This document shows positions 1 to 4,582 of a stretch of 5,585 bases of DNA, piece after piece; position 1 is the first letter of the stretch, and each line of letters starts with the position of its first letter. The notes under the pieces are model-generated. The model was given only the letters and a program-made list of their open reading frames with translations, searched no databases and was not told the origin of the DNA. A program made the translations under genes and the position numbers. This stretch comes from Chloroflexota bacterium (GTDB taxonomy: Bacteria > Chloroflexota > Anaerolineae > UBA1429): contig JAAZBQ010000080.1 of the NCBI GenBank assembly GCA_012513725.1, positions 1 to 5,585 on the forward strand, read 5' to 3'.

Positions 1-638
1 CGCACCTCGGTTCCCTCGAGGTGCTCGACTGGCGCGCCGATACCCGCGATGCGGACGCACTCGTCGCGAGTCTGCGCGATCGCTACGGTGAGGAGTTGGC
101 GATCTGGGCGGAGGGGGTGCCGCGCCTGGCCAACTCGCTGACCCGAGCCGAACTCGCGGGCCGGCGTGCCGCCGTCCTCGCCGTGGCCACCGCGCCGCCG
201 GAGGGCGCGACCCTGCAGGCCGTCCTCGCCGAGGTGCAGCCGCGGGTCTTGGTACTCCTCCCGCCAGGCGATATGGAGCCACCCGACATCGGCGCGTTCG
301 TCCGGCAGGTGGCCGGGATGCTGCAGGTCGCCCTCCGCGAGCACGGCGGGCGCATCGATGCGCCCCGCATGGCCGCCCGGGTTGCCGCCCGCCCCTCGGC
401 GATCGTCGCTGCCCTGCGCCTCCTGGAGGCCCAGGGCGTCGTCGCCCTAGAGTACGCGCCGGATGGCGCCCTGCGCGCCAGGTCTGCCGCGCGGCCGCCA
501 GAGGCGTCCACCGAGAGATACCGCCTGCAGGAGGCTCACCGGGTCCTGGATGCCACCCTCCGGGAGACGGTCGCCTACCGCAAGGCGTATGCCACCGAGC
601 CCGCGGCCGTCCTCCTGGCAACGGATTCGCCTGCCTGA
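1..638 (+). CDS. recJ: C-terminal part of a probable single-stranded-DNA-specific exonuclease RecJ (5' end outside window)
   Basis: The reading frame is open from the left edge (first full codon at base 3) to a TGA at 636-638, giving 211 visible residues. A GTG at 21 is in frame but is not taken as the start because the frame continues upstream. The fragment has no catalytic DHH motifs, which would lie upstream. What is visible resembles the C-terminal region of RecJ proteins as I remember them from Chloroflexota: an alpha/beta stretch with the WAEG segment and a hydrophobic strand ending in LLPPGD, then a helical, winged-helix-like segment (about residues 114-150), then a terminal helix with the pattern LRETVAYRKAY. 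RecJ degrades single-stranded DNA 5' to 3' in recombination and mismatch repair. The following gene has its own promoter, so no functional link is implied. The assignment rests on recalled family resemblance; another DHH-family or helicase-associated tail is possible. Confidence 0.55.
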   Translation, partial: HLGSLEVLDWRADTRDADALVASLRDRYGEELAIWAEGVPRLANSLTRAELAGRRAAVLAVATAPPEGATLQAVLAEVQPRVLVLLPPGDMEPPDIGAFVRQVAGMLQVALREHGGRIDAPRMAARVAARPSAIVAALRLLEAQGVVALEYAPDGALRARSAARPPEASTERYRLQEAHRVLDATLRETVAYRKAYATEPAAVLLATDSPA

Positions 639-654
639 ACGCGACGGTGCGCGA

Positions 655-683
655 TTGCCGCTTCTGCCGCAACCGTGTATGAT
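655..683 (+). promoter_or_regulatory. Predicted sigma70-type promoter for the oxidoreductase/UroD-like unit
   Basis: TTGCCG (655-660) and TATGAT (678-683) are separated by exactly 17 bases, the optimal housekeeping spacing. The -10 matches TATAAT at 5 of 6 positions and the -35 matches TTGACA at 4 of 6. The site lies in the 94-base gap after the RecJ-like gene and would start transcription near base 690, about 40 bases before the ATG at 733. The -35 is covered by an imperfect dyad (TTGC at 655-658, GCAA at 669-672) that could be an operator. Confidence 0.6.
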
Positions 684-732
684 GCCGGCGGTGGCCATTC
701 TCGCTCGATCACGCCCACGAACTGGAGGGCTC

Positions 733-1734
733 ATGACAGCAAAGGTGCGAATCGGGTTCATCGGCGCTGGCGGCATCGCCCGGGCGCACATGCGGCGGCT
801 GGAGGGGATCCCAGAGGCAGAGGTGGTGGCGTTCGCCGAGCCCAGCGATGCCTCCATGGCGCGTATGGCCGAGGACTATCCCTCCGTCAGCACGCTCCCC
901 GTCTATGCCGACTATCGCGACATGCTGGACAAGGTGGAGATGGACGCGGCGATCATCCTCACGCCGCATACGCTGCATCACGAGCAGGGGCTCGAGGTGC
1001 TGGGCCGCGGCCTGCACCTCCTGATGGAAAAGCCGATGGTCTGCACGGTGCCCCACGCCTACGACCTCATCGAGGCCGGCAAGGGCAAGGTGTTCATGGT
1101 CTCCTACCAGCGGCACTTTCAGGGGCCGTACATCTACATTCGCGACCAGATCCAGTCCGGTGCGCTGGGCAAACTGCAGTTCATCTCGGCCCTGCAGGCG
1201 CAGAACTGGCGGCGCAGCCAGACGGGCAAGTGGCGGCAGGTGATGGCGCTGAGCGGCGGCGGCCAACTGAACGACTCGGGCAGCCACCTCATCGACATCC
1301 TCCTGTGGACCACGGGCCTCACCGCCGAGTCGGTGGCCTCGTACGTGGAGAACTATGACTGCGAGGTCGATATCGACTCGGCCCTCGCCTTCCGCTTTAC
1401 CAATGGGGCCCACGGGAACATTTCCATCATCGGCGACAGCCCGATGTGGTGGGAGGAGTTTAGCGTCTGGGGCAGCGACGGGGTCATCCTGTACCGCAAT
1501 GGCAAGATCATGCAGGGTGGGTACGGCACCGACGGCCTCGCCGAGATCACCGAGCTCCCGGCCGAGTCGGATCCCGACCGGAACTTTGTGGACGCGATCC
1601 TCGGGCGCGATGAGGTATGCGTGCCTCCCGAGTGCGGCCTGCGGGTCATCGAACTCACCGAGGCGGCCTGGAAGTCGGCCGAGCTGGGCCGGCCGGTCCG
1701 CGTGGCCGAACTGAGCGAGGCGGAGCCTGCCTGA
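733..1734 (+). CDS. Gfo/Idh/MocA family NAD(P)-dependent oxidoreductase
   Basis: This is a 333-residue cytoplasmic dehydrogenase of the Gfo/Idh/MocA family, of typical length. An N-terminal Rossmann fold begins at residue 5 with GFIGAGGIA (8-16). The second strand ends in an acidic residue (E36), which usually favours NAD over NADP. EKP (99-101) carries the lysine expected at the active site. The C-terminal alpha/beta domain has the GGGQLNDSGSHLID segment (175-188), where D181 and H185 match the family's catalytic Asp/His pair. Family members oxidise or reduce hydroxyl groups of sugars, inositols and related compounds; the substrate cannot be read from sequence. The ATG at 733 is chosen because GGAGG lies at 724-728 and the Rossmann fold follows at once. 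In-frame ATGs at 679 and 682 fall inside the predicted -10 box. The next gene starts 45 bases downstream and is probably cotranscribed. Confidence 0.9.
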   Translation: MTAKVRIGFIGAGGIARAHMRRLEGIPEAEVVAFAEPSDASMARMAEDYPSVSTLPVYADYRDMLDKVEMDAAIILTPHTLHHEQGLEVLGRGLHLLMEKPMVCTVPHAYDLIEAGKGKVFMVSYQRHFQGPYIYIRDQIQSGALGKLQFISALQAQNWRRSQTGKWRQVMALSGGGQLNDSGSHLIDILLWTTGLTAESVASYVENYDCEVDIDSALAFRFTNGAHGNISIIGDSPMWWEEFSVWGSDGVILYRNGKIMQGGYGTDGLAEITELPAESDPDRNFVDAILGRDEVCVPPECGLRVIELTEAAWKSAELGRPVRVAELSEAEPA

Positions 1735-1779
1735 TCCGATCCGCACGATCGATCTGCCCACCGCGAAGCGAGGACTGAC

Positions 1780-2841
1780 GTGAACGGACGCGAACGGGTG
1801 TTGCGCGCCATCGAGCGCCGGGGGCCGGACCGGCTGCCGGTGTTCTATCAGGCTACCCCGGAGGTGGACGCCGCGTTGTGCGCCCATCTCGGCGTGCCCG
1901 ACCGCGAGGCGCTCCTGACCCGTCTGGGGCAAGATATGCGCCACGTCGGTCCTCGCTACGTGGGCCCCGAGCGGCGCACCTTTCCCGATGGGAGCCGCGA
2001 GGGGCTCTGGGGCGAGCGGTACCGCGAGGTCGTCTACGGAGACGGCCTGGGCACCTACCCGGAGGCCTCCTACCTGCCCTTTGCCGAGATCGACTCGGTA
2101 GAGGCGCTCCGCGACTATCCCTTCCCCAGCGCCGATTGGTACGACTATGGCGGGATCGCGGCGCAGTGCGAGGCCCAGGGCGAGTACGCCATCTACTGTG
2201 GGGGCGCCGGGCAGCCCGATTTCATGAACGGCATCGCTCGCTGCCGGGGGGTCGAGCGGGTGCTGTACGACGTGGGCACCGAGGACGCCGTCTTTCGTCG
2301 CCTCGTCGAGGAGCGTTTCCGCTTCTTCTACGAGGTCACCGAGCGCACCCTGCAGGCCGCCGGCGGCCGCATCGACGTGGTGCACACGGGCGAGGACCTT
2401 GGCACCCAGCGCGGCCCCATCATTTCCCTGCGCTCCTTTGACCGCCTCTTTGCGCCCTACTACCGCGAGTATTGGGCGATGGCCCACCGCTACGGTGCAC
2501 GGACCATGCTGCACTCCTGCGGTAGCGTGCGGGCCTTTTTGCCGCGGTTGATCGAACTGGGGCTGGATATCCTGGACGTCGTGCAGGTGGCTGCCGAGGG
2601 GATGGCGCTGGATGGCCTGCAGCGCGATTTCGGCCGCGACCTGACGTTCAGCGGCACCATGTGCGTGCAGACGGTCCTCCCGCACGGGACGGTGGCCGAT
2701 GTGGAGCGCGAGACCCGCCTGCGCATGGAGGGCTTTGCCGCGGGGGGTCTCATCCTGGGGCCCACCCATGCCGTCCAGGTGCTCACCCCGCTGGAGAACA
2801 TCCTCGCCATGTACCGCGTGGCGGGGAGCATGCCGACCTAG
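1780..2841 (+). CDS. Uroporphyrinogen decarboxylase (UroD)-like family protein, possible corrinoid/methyl-transfer type
   Basis: This 353-residue protein matches the UroD/MtaA/CmuA superfamily (TIM barrel). Visible signatures are EDLGTQRGPIIS (205-216), HSCGSV (245-250), DVVQVAAEGM, GTMCVQTVLP (292-301) and the C-terminal GPTHAVQVLTPLENI (327-341). It lacks the arginine-rich FMRQAGR-type segment near the N terminus that true HemE uses to bind porphyrin, so heme synthesis is unlikely. In methyltransferase relatives such as MtaA an HxC...C set binds zinc. Here H245 and C247 are present, but the later position appears to be H330. Many uncharacterised relatives sit in carbohydrate gene clusters, and the neighbouring Gfo/Idh/MocA gene fits that. 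The GTG start at 1780 follows GAGG (1770-1773) at six bases and puts the usual NGRERVLRAI opening at the N terminus. Exact reaction unknown; family call firm. Confidence 0.88.
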   Translation: MNGRERVLRAIERRGPDRLPVFYQATPEVDAALCAHLGVPDREALLTRLGQDMRHVGPRYVGPERRTFPDGSREGLWGERYREVVYGDGLGTYPEASYLPFAEIDSVEALRDYPFPSADWYDYGGIAAQCEAQGEYAIYCGGAGQPDFMNGIARCRGVERVLYDVGTEDAVFRRLVEERFRFFYEVTERTLQAAGGRIDVVHTGEDLGTQRGPIISLRSFDRLFAPYYREYWAMAHRYGARTMLHSCGSVRAFLPRLIELGLDILDVVQVAAEGMALDGLQRDFGRDLTFSGTMCVQTVLPHGTVADVERETRLRMEGFAAGGLILGPTHAVQVLTPLENILAMYRVAGSMPT

Positions 2842-2927
2842 TCCGTCCGCCGGGCCGTTTCCGCACTCGTCACTCCCTCCGTCGCCGCACTCCAGAGCGC
2901 ACCCGGCCCCACTCTGAGGGAGGCGAG

Positions 2928-3593
2928 ATGAACGTCCGACGGTACCTCGTATGCATGAGCGTTGTCCTGCTCCTCGTTGCCGGGTGCACAGTCGTCCCCG
3001 AGACGGAGCCCGCGCCGCCGGCCGGCGGCGCCGAGACGCCCGATGCCACTGCCCTGGCCACGCGACGCCCTCCACTGACCCCCTGCGACGTGCCGGCCGT
3101 AGCGGTGCCCACCCCGCCGGCCACCATCCCGCGCTATGCCCAGCTCGACGAGACCACCGGCCTGCACGTCACGGGGACCGCGCCGGAGGAGGTGGACCTG
3201 GACGCCTGGCGGTTGACGGTGGACGGGGCGGTGGCCACGCCCCTCAGCCTCACCTATGACGAACTGCGCTGCATGGCCCGGAGCGAGGCAGAGCCGGTGC
3301 TCGTCTGCCCCGGCTTTTTCGAGGACACGGCGCGTTGGGCCGGCGTGCCGCTTCGCGATGTCCTGGAGGCGGCGGGGGCGCCGCCTTCCGGCGTGCGGGT
3401 GCGGTTCTATGGCGTAGACGGCTATGATCAACTCATGCCGATCGAGACGGCCATGGCCTCTTCGGCCCTGGTGGCCTACGAGTGGGAGGGCGAGCCCTTG
3501 CCCCTCATCCACGGGTTTCCCGTGCGCCTGGTGCTCCCCGGCAACACGGGGAGCCTGTGGGTCAAGTGGCTGTACCGCATCGAGGTGGAGTAG
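2928..3593 (+). CDS. Exported lipoprotein with sulfite-oxidase-type molybdopterin-binding domain
   Basis: This 221-residue protein begins with a short lipoprotein signal: RR at 4-5, a hydrophobic core (7-18) and lipobox LVAGC with the lipidated cysteine at 20. A Pro/Ala/Thr-rich linker (about 24-66) tethers the domain to the membrane. Residues about 78-221 follow the oxidoreductase molybdopterin-binding pattern: LSLTYDEL (106-113), C127 in VCPGFFED (the expected Mo ligand), WAGVPLRDVLEAAG (137-150), DGY (164-166), AYEWEGEPLP (183-192), HGFPVRLVLPG (195-205) and VKWLYRIEV (212-220). It lacks the C-terminal dimerisation domain of full sulfite oxidases. It likely acts outside the cytoplasmic membrane with an unknown electron partner. 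The ATG at 2928 is preferred over upstream in-frame codons because GAGGGAGG (2916-2923) precedes it and the signal peptide starts there. The substrate is unknown. No cofactor or cytochrome partner gene lies beside it in this window. Confidence 0.87.
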   Translation: MNVRRYLVCMSVVLLLVAGCTVVPETEPAPPAGGAETPDATALATRRPPLTPCDVPAVAVPTPPATIPRYAQLDETTGLHVTGTAPEEVDLDAWRLTVDGAVATPLSLTYDELRCMARSEAEPVLVCPGFFEDTARWAGVPLRDVLEAAGAPPSGVRVRFYGVDGYDQLMPIETAMASSALVAYEWEGEPLPLIHGFPVRLVLPGNTGSLWVKWLYRIEVE

Positions 3594-3633
3594 TGGTCTC
3601 GGCGGACAAACGGCAAGGCCAGTCGTCGAGCCG

Positions 3634-3663
3634 TTCGCCGGCGGACCGGCGGCCTGTTATAAT
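3634..3663 (+). promoter_or_regulatory. Predicted promoter with perfect TATAAT -10 for the nucleotidyltransferase/kinase unit
   Basis: A perfect TATAAT occurs at 3658-3663 in the 128-base gap, an AT island in very GC-rich sequence. The -35 is weak: TTCGCC (3634-3639) at 18 bases or TCGCCG at 17. A dyad CGCCGG-cgga-CCGGCG (3636-3651) fills the spacer. A second short dyad, GGCGG-cccg-CCGCC (3664-3677), covers the expected start site near 3670. Either could be an operator. The leader to the ATG at 3722 would be about 50 bases. Confidence 0.6.
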
Positions 3664-3710
3664 GGCGGCCCGCCGCCCGAGCGGTCGCGTATTCCAGCCT
3701 TGTACCGGGT

Positions 3711-3719
3711 GAGGTGATC
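3711..3719 (+). promoter_or_regulatory. Extended Shine-Dalgarno GAGGTGATC for the nucleotidyltransferase
   Basis: GAGGTGATC is a nine-base match to the complement of the usual bacterial 16S rRNA 3' end, longer than the four-to-eight-base purine-rich sites of the other genes here. The GAGG core ends seven bases before the ATG at 3722, which fixes that start and suggests efficient translation. Confidence 0.75.
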
Positions 3720-3721
3720 GG

Positions 3722-4582
3722 ATGAGAATCGTCAAAGCCGTGATCACGGCGGCCAGCCGCAAACAGCGCTCGCTGCCCCTACAGACCCTGACCGATAGCG
3801 ACGGGACGGACAAGTCGCTCCTGGCTATCCTGGCCGAGGAGACCTTTCGCGCGGGGATCGAAGAGGTCTGCGTGGTGGTGTGCCCGGGCGACGAGGACGC
3901 CTATGCTTCGGCGGCCGGCGCCTATGCGAACCGCCTCACCTTTGTGCAGCAGAAGGAACCCCTGGGTTACGGCCACGCGGTCTATTGCGCCCAGGACTTT
4001 TGCGAGGGGCAGCCCTTCCTCCACCTGGTCGGCGACCACCTGTACGTCTCCGGGGCCGAGGCCGGTTGCGCCCAGCAACTGGTGGAGCTGGCCGGCGCCC
4101 AGGGGTGTGCGGTGTCGGCCGTGCAGGCCTCCCACGAGAGCCTGCTGCCCCTGTACGGGTGCGTGGGCGGGCGCCGCGTGCGCAACGCCCCCGGCCTCTA
4201 CGAGGTGGACACCATTCTGGAAAAGCCCACGCCCACCGACGCCGAACAGTGGCTCGTGGTGTCGGGACTGCGCGCCGGGCACTATCTCTGCTTCTTTGGC
4301 ATGCATGTCCTCACCCCCACGGTGATGGGCATCCTGGAGCGCTGCGTCGCCGAGGCGCGGGGCGAGCGCTCCGTCACCCTCTCCGAGGCCCTCGCGGAGC
4401 TGGCCCACCGCGAACGGTATCTGGCGATGGAGACCGTCGGCCGCCGTTACGACGTCGGCGTACGCTATGGGTTGCTGACTGCCCAACTCGCCCTGGCGCT
4501 GAACGGCCTGGACCGCGAAGTGGTCCTCTCGCGCATCCTCGAGTTGCTGGCCCGGCGCGAGTTGGCCCGGGAGACGGCGTGA
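3722..4582 (+). CDS. GalU-like sugar-phosphate nucleotidyltransferase with altered NTP-binding loop
   Basis: This 286-residue protein has the layout of a single-domain sugar-1-phosphate nucleotidyltransferase (GalU/RmlA superfamily), which joins a sugar-1-phosphate to an NTP to give an NDP-sugar. It opens with VKAVITAA (4-11). KEPLGYGHAV (78-87) matches the nucleotide-recognition segment, VGDHLYV (103-109) carries the first metal-binding aspartate (D105), LEKP (166-169) is the conserved EKP, and YDVGVRYG (243-250) carries the second metal-binding aspartate (D244). The usual GxGTRxLP loop reads ASRKQRSLPL (11-20): the arginine and LP remain, but both glycines are replaced, and an insert precedes K31. 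GalU itself has GLGTRFLP and KEMLP there, so ordinary UDP-glucose synthesis is doubtful. It has its own promoter, and its TGA overlaps the next gene's ATG by one base. The likely partner is that sugar-kinase-like protein. Sugar and nucleotide unknown. Confidence 0.82.
   Translation: MRIVKAVITAASRKQRSLPLQTLTDSDGTDKSLLAILAEETFRAGIEEVCVVVCPGDEDAYASAAGAYANRLTFVQQKEPLGYGHAVYCAQDFCEGQPFLHLVGDHLYVSGAEAGCAQQLVELAGAQGCAVSAVQASHESLLPLYGCVGGRRVRNAPGLYEVDTILEKPTPTDAEQWLVVSGLRAGHYLCFFGMHVLTPTVMGILERCVAEARGERSVTLSEALAELAHRERYLAMETVGRRYDVGVRYGLLTAQLALALNGLDREVVLSRILELLARRELARETA

Noticed and set aside
463..732. Upstream extension of the oxidoreductase frame into the RecJ-like gene
   Set aside because: The extra residues are Arg/Pro-rich, overlap the RecJ-like frame, and precede the promoter. 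The ribosome site and Rossmann start support ATG 733.
1780..2841. Annotation as HemE (uroporphyrinogen decarboxylase of heme synthesis)
   Set aside because: The porphyrin-binding arginine-rich N-terminal motif is absent and the C-terminal signatures fit the UroD-like/MtaA-type group.
2849..2907. Possible intrinsic terminator from CCGGG and CCCGG segments after the UroD-like gene
   Set aside because: The arms are short, nearly 50 bases apart, and no T-run follows.
2661..2927. Upstream extension of the molybdopterin lipoprotein frame into the UroD-like gene
   Set aside because: It would bury the lipoprotein signal peptide; the Shine-Dalgarno at 2916-2923 supports ATG 2928.
709..3075. Very long minus-strand open frame (788 codons) antisense to the oxidoreductase and UroD-like genes
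   Set aside because: It mirrors two well-supported + strand genes. Its translation is Ala/Gly/Arg/His/Val-rich without recognisable motifs, as expected from third-position GC bias.
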